Source of the DNA: Isoetes taiwanensis | Taxonomy: Eukaryota > Streptophyta > Lycopodiopsida > Isoetales > Isoetaceae | Assembly (NCBI GenBank): GCA_021234155.1 | Contig: JAJEKV010000085.1 | Location: 738,085 to 802,084 of the forward strand | DNA: 64,000 nt | Direction: 5' to 3' | Shown here: positions 11,940-22,865 of the stretch, piece by piece | Position numbering within the stretch: position 1 is the first letter of the stretch | How the letters are laid out: every line of letters begins with the position of its first letter | Notes under the pieces: generated by a model | Databases searched by the model: none | What the model was told of the DNA's origin: nothing | What the model saw: the letters and a program-made list of their open reading frames with translations, nothing else | Position numbers and translations under genes: made by a program

Positions 11940-14751
11940 TCACAGTTAAAAAGAAGTGCAAGGTATGTGCTGATGGAAATGTGCAGCTGCCATTGATTCC
12001 AGAACCACCACAGGCATTGTTTGACCTATATACGAGAACAGATAGTTTGGGTGATCACTTTCGCACGAACATTAGAAAGTACAATAATATTTTTTCGTTT
12101 GCCTCAGTGGGGGTGAAAATTGATGAGGCGTTGGCAAATGCTATTGGTGGTGCTTATACTTTTAGGGTCAATGGCCGCATGTGCCATAAGATGGGAACAT
12201 TATTGCCACCGCAAGGGCATCAAGAGCATGCAAAATTTGCACAGATATACGGCGAGGACATGCAAGTTGAACGCAGGATGTCCATTTTTGATGGATTGAG
12301 GCAAGAAATAGTGGTGCAGTTGCAGGCCCTTATGACAGAGTACAATCCATTTGTTAGCATATTCTTGAGCGCAGCACAGATTATGCGTGTCCATCCAACC
12401 ATGGATATCCGTTTGCGTATACCTTCTTGTAATGTGCAGAATCCTGTGAGGAGGCAATATAATGCTCCAACTGTAAATGAGGTGGCTGTCTTAATGCCTG
12501 TCGATGATAAGCCCGAAGATGGTCAGAGGGACATTATTATACACTCTAAGGATGGTGGCATGAGGTTTATAGATGCATATCACTCAGCGTATGATCCATT
12601 GCACTTTGTACTGCTACTTCCCTATGGTACAGATGGATGGCATCTAAAAATACCTCATGGACGGATAGGCGCAAAGCAAGTAACTATTATGGAGTACTAC
12701 AGATATCATCTGTTCACGCGTCAAGGGCATGCATCTCCCCTTCACATGGCTGGCCGATTGTTTCAAGAATACATTTGTGATATGTTTGCGAAGATGGAGC
12801 AAGAAAGACTGCAATTCATAGTGTTGAATCAACACACCATTCGAAAAGACATGTTACAGGGCATTATGGACTTTGAAGGAGACGATGCAAACGCTATTGG
12901 CCGAAAAGTTTTGTTACCATCCTCACATACGGGAGGTCCGAGATACATGACCCAACGATATCAGGATGCTATGTCTATTGTTCGTGAACATGGCAGGCCG
13001 GACCTCTTTATAACCATGACTGCCAATGCAAATTGGGAAGAGATTAGGAGGGAATTATTGTATGGTCAATCGCCAAGTGATCGGCCAGAGTTAATGGCCA
13101 GAGTATTCCATATGAAGGTAAAGGAGCTGATAGATCTGATAACTAATCGTGGTATATTCGGCCGCATAATTGCAAAAGTCTATGTCATTGAGTTTTTAAG
13201 AGAGGCTTGCCACATGTACATTTGTTGACTATGTTGGATCGGGGAAGACAAGCCCTTCACAAACTGAAGAGATTGATCAAATAATTTGTCTTTGAAATAC
13301 CGGATAAAGATCTATATCCTGAATTGTATGAGGTAGTCACCCGTAATATGATGCATGGGCCATGTGGTACTGCATATCCGAATAGTCCGTGCATGCAAGA
13401 TGGTAAGTGTACAAAACATTATCCACGTGCATTTTCAGATGAGACGACAGTTGTTGATGGATATCCGTTGTACCGAAGAAGGGATGATGGCCGAAAGGTG
13501 AAAAAAGGGGATATAGATTTAGATAACAGATGGGTTGTGCCATATAATCCGTGACTGACATCGTATTTCAAGTGCCATATCAATGTTGAGGTGTGTGCTG
13601 TCGTAAAGGCCGTTAAATATCTATACAAATATGTCTACAAAGGGCCTGATATGATCAATGTGAACTTAGAAGCAGCGAGTGATGGTGCATCTACTAGCAG
13701 CAGACCCACCGTAAACCATGATGAGGTTGAGCAATACTTGAATGCACGCTATTTTCGCAAAACCCGAGGCATCATGGAGAATCCTCTCATATGAAATACA
13801 AACAACAGTTTCCTCATGTGACTAGATTGGTGCGGCATCTCCCAATGCAACAAGATGTATACTATCGAGAAGGTATGAGCATGGACAATTATAAGAAGCA
13901 AGAATAATGGAACAACATTGACAAAGATTTTTGAGATGAATGCATCCGGGGTAGAGAGGCTAGAGAGGCTACTCAATTGCTCTATCATGATTTTCCTAAA
14001 AAGTTTACCTACGATCAACCCAAATAAAATGGAAGGTCGAGAGAATACCTTAAGTTTCCCACTATTGGACGATGTACTTTGTTAATCCTTCGTAAGGAGA
14101 GCGATACTATTTACGACTCTCTGTTGACCCGCGTGGACAGGTGCAATTAGTTTTGAAGATTTACCGCTTGTTTGTGGGGAGTTGTGTGCAACATATAAAG
14201 AAGCTTGCATTCGCCGTGGTTTGCTTCGCTTCGGCGATGACACGTAATGGCTTGAGTCTCTTCAAGAAGCAGCAGCATGGGGCATGCCACCACAATTGCG
14301 GCACATGTTCGCCATGATCCTTTCAAATTGTGAACCATCGAATCCACTACAACTGTGGGAAGAAGTCAAGCTTTCTATGATCGATGACTTCTTGCATGAG
14401 GCACGAAGGGTTGCAGAAGATCAAAGTGTAAATATGTGTGATCAATTATTTGACATGGCACTTCTAGACATTGAAGATCATATGAACTCTGTCGGGCGAT
14501 CCTTAAGGGAGTTTCCATTGCGTCCAGCTTTTGGTATGACAATCAACAAGTCCCAAGGCCAAACAATGAAAATGGTGGGTTTGTATTTGCCAAATCCAGT
14601 ATTCAGTCACGGACAACTCTACGTGGCACTCTCAAGAGCTCAAGGAATCCAAGGCATAAAGGTACTCATTCTATCGAAGGATGGAGATGCTTCAAGAGAT
14701 GTTGACAGATCACGATATACAACAAATATAGTATACAAAGAACTCCTCTAA
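11940..14751 (+). pseudogene. Helitron Rep/helicase, frameshifted and internally deleted
   Basis: Helitrons move by rolling-circle replication with a fused HUH endonuclease and PIF1-type helicase. The Helitron-like N-terminal domain is nearly continuous from about 11940 to 13200 (AYTFRVNGRMCHKMGTLLPP, GPRYMTQRYQDAM, GRPDLFITMTANANWEEI, FGRIIAKVYVIEF). The HUH motif HVH is encoded at 13213-13221, but in another frame from the preceding domain. Further parts are HGPCGTAYPNSPCMQDGKC (from about 13351) and VKYLYKYVYKGPD (about 13611). The helicase Walker region is missing, while the PIF1 C-terminus INKSQGQT...[15 protein letters not shown] is present at about 14540-14650. The 5' end is lost at the Gypsy LTR junction. 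The open frame starting at 11696 is LTR read-through for its first 80 codons. Confidence 0.85.
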
Positions 14752-14854
14752 GTGTGAGTTTAATACTTACAAATCACATTGTTCTCATTGATATCTTCTA
14801 CTTTCTTTCTTCCTTTTATTTTTATCTTACTTACTTACATCTTCATTCATGTAG

Positions 14855-15616
14855 ATGGTGCATATTTTGGTCCCGTGGTATGTCTTCGGTCACCATGTCG
14901 CCGAATGCCTAAAGGGTGACAGGAGCTACCACATCTCACGTGTTACTTATGTCATACGCGCTCTTGGATCATGGTATGACTGGGAACGAAAATACCATGC
15001 TCATGTACATGGGGTAGCAAGCGTGGAAGTTGAGGAGCTCATTGCAAAGCTCAAAGAAATATTTAACACTGATGAGGTTGTCAAGTTGGAGCACTTTATC
15101 CAACTAATTGATGACTTCCTGTTTGCTCAAGTTTATCCGAGGGAACGTTGTTTACGCGGATGTGCTGTGAGAGAGGTAGGTGGAGACTAGAGAACGTGTA
15201 TCTGTTTATCGGGTAATGTAGTACTTTGACTAACCTTCGATTGTTTATCTTTTTTTTATCAGATGAGAAATGACACCGTGCACTGGCGAATTGGTGTTTT
15301 GGTAGCAAAAGAACTCACTTGCATTGGAATATGTAATGGAACTCTTTTTAGGGTCTACAAATCATTCCTTCCTGATGCGGTATCTGATTCCGTTGTACGA
15401 ACCTACCTTCGGGATGAGTTGTCTCATGTGCTCGATAATCGTGAGACATCATGGGCAGTTCGAATCAATGACTCGCCTGTACGTTTCACTTTTACCCCGG
15501 CTAAGATGTTATCTGTCGGAGAAGTGAATATATCACGTGAGCATCCAATGAAGTACAACATTAGGCCCTTGGTGATGTGCGCCATGTGGAGATGTATATT
15601 TAGAGTTCCATCGTGA
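14855..15616 (+). CDS. Unrecognised two-exon gene inside the Helitron
   Basis: A T-rich acceptor (catgtag) precedes an ATG at 14855. The frame runs to about 15174, where GAG meets a consensus donor gtaggt. A T-rich acceptor (atcag, ending 15262) leads in phase into 15263-15616 and a stop. The joined protein would be about 225 residues with no motif I recognise. It has a His/Trp/Tyr-rich N-terminal half (HVAECLKGDRSYHISRVTYV) and a C-terminal half with FTFTPAKMLSVGEV. It lies between the helicase remnant and the candidate Helitron 3' end, so it may be a captured host fragment or a Helitron accessory gene. The first exon may be missing. Confidence 0.35.
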
Positions 15617-15739
15617 ACTAAAATATCAATGAGCCAAGACAAGATTTTGTGTTTTATATATTTTTCTACTTATTTCTTATTGATGTACTTAACTACTTTC
15701 TCCTACATTCCTTATAAAGCATTGCTTTCTCTAAAAATA

Positions 15740-15767
15740 CTATCTATCTATCTATCTATCTATCTAT
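15740..15767 (+). repeat. (TATC)n microsatellite
   Basis: Seven tandem TATC units preceded by 'aaaaatac'. The same junction, in the opposite orientation, forms the tail of the SINE at 17912-18125, so this may be the tail of another, otherwise unrecognisable retroposon. Confidence 0.7.
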
Positions 15768-15914
15768 TGAAATCCATGAACGCAAAGATTATATTATTTC
15801 AATAACAAATTTTTTTACAAAAGCAAATGACGTCAAAAATTCACATATAGACGTTTGAGGCACATATTTACTAGGGTGTTAAAGGCCAAGAAAAAGCACA
15901 TGCCTAGGACATTA

Positions 15915-15945
15915 GCCCGGCAACGCCAGGCACCCGTTTACTAGT
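15915..15945 (+). mobile_element. Candidate Helitron 3' terminus (hairpin plus CTAGT)
   Basis: GCC-C-GGC, loop AAC, GCC-A-GGC forms a seven-position stem with one mismatch at 15915-15931. Nine bases later comes CTAGT (15941-15945), fitting the CTRRT end rule of Helitrons, which insert between A and T. It lies downstream of the Rep/helicase remnant on the same strand. The matching TC-type 5' end was not found. Short motifs can occur by chance, so this is moderately supported. Confidence 0.45.
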
Positions 15946-16629
15946 CATCTGCTAAACATGGGCATTGCGCAGATGGAAAAGGCAGATACAGTTACAGGTA
16001 TGTCATTGTTCTCTGCATTTTTATTGTTCTTCGCATTTGATATATCGAATGTCATTTGATAAATCGAATGTCTGGAATGCTTTGTTCATAAGCTTTATTG
16101 TATGAATTTGATCAAATGCTATTCTACCTTTGCATTGTTACTTCTTTCTTAAATACCTTTTAGGATCCTGCACCATGCATCTCCTTGCTTCACTGAAGGA
16201 TCCTATTGAGAGTGGATTTCACGTTGCTTGTGTGAAATCCAGTCTCCTTACTTTGATGTGTGACAGCCTGTAGTAAGCCTGCCATTCTTCCTTTTTAGGG
16301 CTTAAACTTGCAGGCACATTTCAGGATGACTCAACTCCTTATGAAGCGTTAAAAGCAATTTTTTGCTTGTGCATCATGTTCCCTGCTTATATGCAACCTG
16401 TAAAAGCTTGGCAGCAATAGGCAACTTCAATAATAAGGATTCTAATCTGAAGCTGATTCAGTCAGTTCTTGAAAAAGGCATTGATTTTACTTTTACATAC
16501 AGAAATGTAGAGGATGTGGAGCCCATTCACCAAAGCTGTTTGTTCTTATCTAAAGATTGTTCCTTCTTGACTTGTCTATACAATTGTTGTTGCAAGTAGC
16601 TACGCCTTTAAGTTTTTCCCTTAAAGTGT
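15946..16629. other. Spacer with a perfect 9-bp hairpin, no clear gene
   Basis: Mostly AT-rich. A perfect inverted repeat GGATTTCAC / GTGAAATCC with a 9-base loop sits at 16214-16240. A short open frame at 16363-16599 has no recognisable motif. Confidence 0.3.
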
Positions 16630-17474
16630 CGTCATCGGAGCACAAGATCTTGCAGGAAGACGTGCGCTACAAATCGCCGACGGCAACCAAGAAGAGGACA
16701 TGGCAAACTTGACATTCTGGAAAGAACAAGAACCAATACATGATGAGTTGCAAAACAGATTCTTCAAAGGTAACAAAATCTATTTCTTATTTTGTCATTG
16801 CCAACAATACAAACTAATCTAGATTTCATAGGGGACAAGCCAGTAGTTTTGTTCAAAAGCATTTGCGGTGTCACGATTGAGGCATTTGGCGGTCTCTCCA
16901 CATTAAATGCAACACTAGCATTCTTCGCGAAGAAGACCCAAGAAGGAAACACACCCGACAATTGTAAATTACGACACATTAACAATTCGGACGATGAAAG
17001 ACATTGTGTATCCAAGTCATGTCGAAAACAACAAAGGACGAAACGGTAAGCAAACAATTGTACCAATCACAAATATATGCAAGTAATTCAAGTATGTATC
17101 GACATATGGCCCGCAGATCAAAGGCAAATTTGAAGCACAAACTAACAATTTCGATAGCATACGATACGTTTGTACACATTGCACCGCGGTGAAACGTGAT
17201 GAAGAAGAACAACAAGACGATGTGAAATCTGCAAATCCAAAGCCAGTACCAACACTTGCTGGTTCCATCTACAAATGATCTGTGCAAAGCATACAAAGCA
17301 CTCTTCCGAAATGAACTCCTTGACAAAGCATATGGAATGGACGATGGAGAATTGTATAATGAAATGATGACGTCGCCACTAAAATTCCGTGAACGAGTAT
17401 CTCAACAAAATCCAACAGGGGATATTCAAAATCAATTGTGCAAACGTAATCATCGAAAGTACGAAAACAACTAG
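16630..17474 (+). pseudogene. RPA70-like single-strand DNA-binding protein fragment
   Basis: Pieces resemble the C-terminal half of the large subunit of replication protein A. They include VVIGAQDLAGRRALQIADG then ANLTFWKEQEP (OB fold; about 16629-16735) and GDKPVVLFKSICG...FGGLSTLNATLAFF (second OB strand set; about 16832-16930). A CxxC near 17170-17185 may be the zinc ribbon, and DKAYGMDDGELYNEMM...KFRERV (about 17320-17400) resembles the C-terminal helix. The blocks are separated by intron-like gaps with GT/AG borders (for example AAAG/gtaac...ctag) and by frame changes. Plant Helitrons often carry RPA-like genes, and the position next to a Helitron fits that. The assignment rests on weak similarity judged by eye. 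Confidence 0.4.
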
Positions 17475-17911
17475 ACAATCAACACTGCCTATGAGCTTTT
17501 CGTCGTTTTTTAATAATTGTAGAAATCTTTGCTTTTAAAGCAAAACTAGACACTTTTATATAAATGATTTACTTTTACGTGATTTTAAAAATTCAAATCC
17601 CATATGTTACTCATGTTATTCAACACTAAGTCGAACCCTACACCTCAAAGGACTTAACCATTCAACACAAACACATGCTAATAAATAATGTTCAAAATCT
17701 ACATCTAAACATCAAAAAAAAAAGTTACGCATCACCCTTAACAAAACAAAAAAAATACACATGAATTGTCAACACGAGATCAGAATAGAAAAACATCTTC
17801 GTGATATTGGCTACTTACCTCTTTGCCTTGCAAAAACAAAGACATATGCAACGAAATGATTCATCCATGTTCCTATATACTACTTTCAAAATAATTAAAT
17901 AATTTAAATAA

Positions 17912-18125
17912 TAGATAGATAGATAGTATTTTAACGTCACACCACTAGGCAGCATCCAACTGGACATGTGACAACACTACATTGCTTTGTTGGGCCCTGC
18001 CCCCAACCACTTTACATTGCGTCTGTGGGTTTTGACACCCAACAGTTCAAAGTGCGATTCTGGGCGGTCTCAAACTCGAGACCTATAGTTGCTAGACCTA
18101 GTGTATTACCACTAGACTAAACGAC
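17912..18125 (-). mobile_element. tRNA-derived SINE with (TATC)n tail
   Basis: Read on the minus strand, the element begins GTCGTTTAGTCTAGTGGTAA, like the 5' end of a plant tRNA. It has a good RNA polymerase III A box (TAGTCTAGTGG, 18110-18120) and a B box (GAGTTTGAGACC, 18066-18077) 30-odd bases later. A tRNA-unrelated body follows, ending 'gacgttaaaatac' plus four TATC units (17912-17926). Length is about 214 bp. The end 'GACGTTAAAA' is also found just before the tail of the LINE-derived element at 41706-41715, which suggests shared reverse-transcription machinery. Exact target-site duplications were not resolved. Confidence 0.65.
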
Positions 18126-19912
18126 AAGACGCATGAAGATACATTTATAAAACTTTATTCATAATAGCATTTTGGGGGCAATCCACAGTGCTTTGCACCT
18201 TGTTATATAAAAAATTTTCTATGTGTTAAAAGTTTTTGATATTATCTAAATAATAGCCATCCAAAAATAAATGTTACTATAAGATTCTTAAAAATCGCCA
18301 CCTACCTCCTATCATTTAGAGTAATTGGCGGTACCAATTCCCCAAAATTGAGAATTCGTAACATCTTTCCCCAAAATTCAGAATTGGTAACATCTTTCAA
18401 ATTATTTTAAATAGATGATACTATCAGGAAACTCTTTCCCTCTCACACCGGATATAGCTGCATCGGATGATAGCAAAAGGGGAACATTTTGCATCGCTTT
18501 TTGCATATTCTTCAAGGCAAAGTTCTATCCTATTCCATAATTTTCAAGGCTGGTCGAGAAAAATCAAAGTTTTTCGCAATCCTTTAGTAGTTTCTATGCT
18601 TATGGGCTTGGTTTATACTTTCCAGGTTTGAAGATTGCATTGTGATGTAATTCTCGCCCAAGTTAATCTGTAAAATCCCGTAAGTGCAAGTTAATTTACG
18701 TGGCTTTATGAAGAATAGAGACGGTAGAGTTTTTGTGATGAAAATATGAATTGATCCGAAACTAAGTAGAGATTCTCAGAATGAAAATATGAATTGATCC
18801 TGAAATCTAACAAAAGGCCAGCCCTATCCGTTTGAAATCTTTGTGATTTGAAAGCCTTTCTTGCATATAGAATATTTGCCGAGCCCTGGACTTACATTCC
18901 TTCCTCCCTCTTCTTTGCATTTTTTTTCCTTTGCTTCCCCGCTAAGATTTGTCTTCTGAAGCTAACAAATCGCTAGAAGCTAAAAAAATCTTCGAAACTA
19001 ATAAATCCCCGTGAAGTTTGTTGTCTTGAATTATCTCTATTTACCTTTACCTTCAAATCGTGTTTAACTCGCATGGGTCCCCTTTGGCGCCTATGGCGAT
19101 GGATTGAGGAGGTTATCTTCAATCTTGTCTCAAGATTATAGCACGCATAAGAGTAAACAAGGGAAAATAGACTGACACCGGGCCTCCATAGGTAGAAAAG
19201 AACGCAGAAAGAGTAAACAAAGGAGGTTTTCCACTGTTTTGAATTTGAATGATACCCTTATCCCATTTTCCTGTAAAACCCATGCTCCACGGTGATCCAT
19301 TTCTCTCAATTCCTTCCTCCTGTCAATCCTTCTCATAAATTTCCATTTCCAAGCTCGGCTATGCCCCGAGCCCATCTCAAATTTCTCCACTTTATAGCCT
19401 CCTTCGGCCGATTTGTAATTGGGTTCTTCACTTCTTACACTCTGCTTTCGAGGCTATGGATCTAATTTAGATGGTGATCGGAGAAGAAAGTCGATGGGGG
19501 TGCATTGTTAGCCATGATCTTTCGGGGATGCGGCCGCCATAGCCATAGCCGGTACGAGGAAAAAAAATAAGAAAAAAAAAAAGCAATACATGTTTTAGCC
19601 TTTGATTGTATTTTTGTTTGTTTTATGTTTTTTTTTTTTTATTGACCTAGGACTTTTTAGGTGTTACATTGTTATCTTTATGTGACAAGCACCATCTTAT
19701 GGAGCGAAATGAAAGCGGGGGACAATCGGCTAGCATAAGGTACATTGGTGTTTACTTTTGTGTTTATTTTAGATCTATTTTGCATAAGATACATTGATGC
19801 CTTTTTTATGTCAAATTTGTTTTGCATTAGTGTTGTAGTAATTCAATTTCATTTGTGGTCCAGGGACTATGTCTCGCCAGATCAAAATCTCGAATTTACA
19901 CGCTAAGAGAAA
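18126..19912. other. AT-rich spacer upstream of the hAT gene
   Basis: No gene seen. It contains a tandem duplication of about 33 bp at about 18333-18400 (two copies of 'ttccccaaaatt.agaatt.gtaacatcttt') and a repeated 'gaaaatatgaattgatcc' (18739 and 18783). The hAT element must start within this stretch or just after, but terminal inverted repeats were not identified. Confidence 0.35.
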
Positions 19913-22542
19913 GTGATTGATCTTCCTCTTAACAATTTGGAGTCTCCTTGTCATATTAGTAGCGAGGAAGATCATTCTTATGCTTGTAGTGAGGAAGAGG
20001 AGTCTAGTAGCGAGGACATGCCCTTGTCCTTAGAAGAAGGTTCTCATGCAAATGTCTCAAAAAGATAAAGCCATCTCATCTTCTATACAACCTATCACTA
20101 AGCCTAGTGGAACGACAAAGAAGAAAAGGCAAAGCATCTTTGTCATTGGTCGTTCATTTAGGAATGAATGGCTAGCAGAATTTCCACACATTGAGCAAGC
20201 TATAATAGATGGTAAGGAATGGGTCAGATGCAAAGTTTGTTTATGGGGAAGAAAGAGAGATGTGCTTCTCCAATGTAAATATGATAATATTATGAAACAT
20301 CATGGTAAAAAGAGATCTGTAGTATGTGATGAGAACGGTGGAGTTATGGAGAAAGTTTTTTGGGATGAGAAGAATAGGCATCTTACCATTTTTAAGACCT
20401 ATGAAGAACACTTGTTGATGGTACAACAAAAGCTACACAAGACTACTCCCATACATATGGTGTTTTCAAAAGTTGATAGGTTGAATTTTGAGGCTAAGTT
20501 GGTGCAAATGAGGGTTGTTTTCTTGTTGCTATCTTTGGGAAAGCCCATGAAGGATTATCCTCACATGAGAGATCATTTGCTCATTCAAAAAATTCCTTCA
20601 TGTCCCTCGACTCATTGGAGTGAGCCTAAAGGATGGGAGTTTGCCGAGCATATGAGTGGGGCACTAAAGTTAGAGCTTTCCGAAATTGTTCATAAATCAT
20701 CTTTTCTTTCATTATCCATGGATGAAGTGACGGCAATTGATAATACATCATGGGTTGCAATGCATCTATACAGTGTTGTGAATTTTGAACGTGTCTCCTA
20801 CTTTTTGGGTATTAGGAAGCTTTCAGGAGATGCTACTGCGGAGACCCTTTTCAATGTGATTGCCGAATACTTATCTAATGTTGCTCTTTTGACTCCTATT
20901 GAGTGTGCTAGGAAATTAATTTGTTTTGGAGCTGATGGAGCCTCCGTGATGCAAGGGAATAGGACATGATTGGGCCGAGAATACGACAAGCTTAGCACCT
21001 TACATCGGTGTGCTTCATTGCATGTCCCATAGGACCAACTTGGCATACAAGACAATTTCTCGATTCACAAAAAGTTGGTAAGGTTGAATTTCTAGTTCAT
21101 GCTGCTTATAACTTTTTCTCTAAAAGTCCTCAAAGGTTAGCAATATTTCAAGACTTTGCAAGCGGTATCACTAAAGGGAATAAGTTATTAAAAGATGTTG
21201 CCACTAGGTGGATTTCATTGCATCAACCAATCGAACGCCTTTGTGAGGAATATGTGTCATTGGTGGGTGTGGCAAATGAGTTATATTTGAATGATGATGA
21301 TGAAAACACATCACAAAGGGGATTTGAGCTCATGGGACTTATGACAGATTGTGAGACTATGCTTACGCTCTTTGCTATGCAGCCTTTGATGAGGAAGCTA
21401 AACTATATGATAAAGATTTCACAAGATAGACAAATCTTTATACCTGAGTATACGATAGCCAGAAAGACGTTGCAAGTTGAGATAGAAAATTTATATGTGG
21501 ATACTATGGCTGGAAAATCATGTTTTGAATTGCATAAAGACGAATTTACTGTTTGGAACAAGTTGGTTCAAGTTGGATCATGCGAGAGTTTCCTAAAATA
21601 CGATGAGGAGGGGTATGTGTGCATACATGTCAAAGGTCAATTTCTTCGCATGCATTTCCGGACACGGAGGGGTAGAGGAAACTATCGCAGGAAGTGTGAG
21701 ATGAAGAGTTCTGATTTTCAAGGCTTGATTGAGACAATTAAACTTCATATGAAACAAGTAAGTCATATTTATTTCTATGTGAATTTAAATGTACATTATT
21801 TTTTTAAATTATGTATTCATACCTAATGCTTTTCATTGTGTAGACAGCGCGCAATCTCGTAAATGAGCTTCGTTCAAGGTTTCCACGAGAGGATGTCCTT
21901 GATGCTATTGGCGTTGTCTTTCCTCAAATTTGGAAAGGCTCAATGGCAAGTGTGTATAAGATTTTTCAAAGTAAGATGGCTACCATCCGAGATTACTTTT
22001 GCGTTCCAAGAAAGGTTGGCACTGAAACCATAGAAGGGCTTCTTGATTGGGAACAATTAACATTGCAATCCAAATTGTTTGGCGAGAGTATGTATCGTCA
22101 AACTCAACAGTTAGAGGATCCCTTAGAGTTTGGTGCAGCAACACGTCTTTGGAGGATATTAGATTCTAACAGTGTGTTGAGGGTGTCCATTTCAGAGTAT
22201 TTTAAATTGGCAGAGTTATGCTTGTGTATGATACTTGGGAGTGTTGAAGATGAACGTTGTTTTAGCACAATGAGCTTCATAAAAAATAAGCTGCGGAACC
22301 GACTTGATGGCAATCTTGATGCATGCTTGAGGCTATATAGCACTACACATACTATTGAGACATTTCCTTATGAGAAGGCATTTGAGTTGTGGAACAATGA
22401 GTGCAAGCGTAGAGGATCTTCTAAATTACATGAGGAAGCATCTAATATAATGAAGGAACCTATAGTAGACAATAATAGCTCGGGTGAGCATTGTGAAGAT
22501 GAACACGAGAACTTCAGTTGGTCGATCCAAGGTTGTTTATAA
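19913..22542 (+). pseudogene. hAT-type transposase, broken, with one clean intron
   Basis: A cut-and-paste transposase of the hAT superfamily. An acidic Ser/Glu-rich leader (19913-20068) is out of frame with the main part. The frame 20046-20966 has a BED-like CKVC...MKHHGK zinc-finger region (residues 60-100), then the RNase H-like core with LSMDEVTAID (first catalytic Asp) and CFGADGASVMQG. A TGA follows at 20967 and a frame change near 21000-21070. The second part (to 21757) continues the core (LLKDVATRWISLHQPIERL). It ends at GAAACAA/gtaagt, and an 86-bp intron (21758-21843, gtgtag) joins in phase to the C-terminal part (21844-22542) with the hAT dimerisation signature SVEDERCFSTMSFIKNKLRNRL. 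The nonsense codon and frameshift make it inactive. Related domesticated proteins exist in plants, but the breaks argue against domestication here. Confidence 0.8.
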
Positions 22543-22865
22543 GCTATGTCTTAGCCTGGTTTAGAAGATTTTTCTTATGGCATATGTTACTTGATTATTG
22601 TTACATGTCTACACTACATGATTACAATTACATATTGTGATAGCCACATAAAAGTTTTAATTTACTTGATTTTTTGCTTAGAAAAAATAGCCAAATAAAA
22701 TTTTAAAGGAGTAATTAAATTGAAAGTTTAGCCATCTCCAAGTAAAAATAAATGTGAATGTATCCATAACTTTAGCCAAACATACATCATAAAAAATGTC
22801 AAGATTTTAAAAAATAGCCAAATGTTTTTACATAAAAAAAACTATAGTATGCTTAATTTTTTCCC
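22543..22865. other. AT-rich spacer, no gene seen
   Basis: Very AT-rich flank between the hAT gene and the GC-rich block. No motif recognised apart from repeated 'agccaaat/agccaaac' words. It may include the 3' end of the hAT element. Confidence 0.4.
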
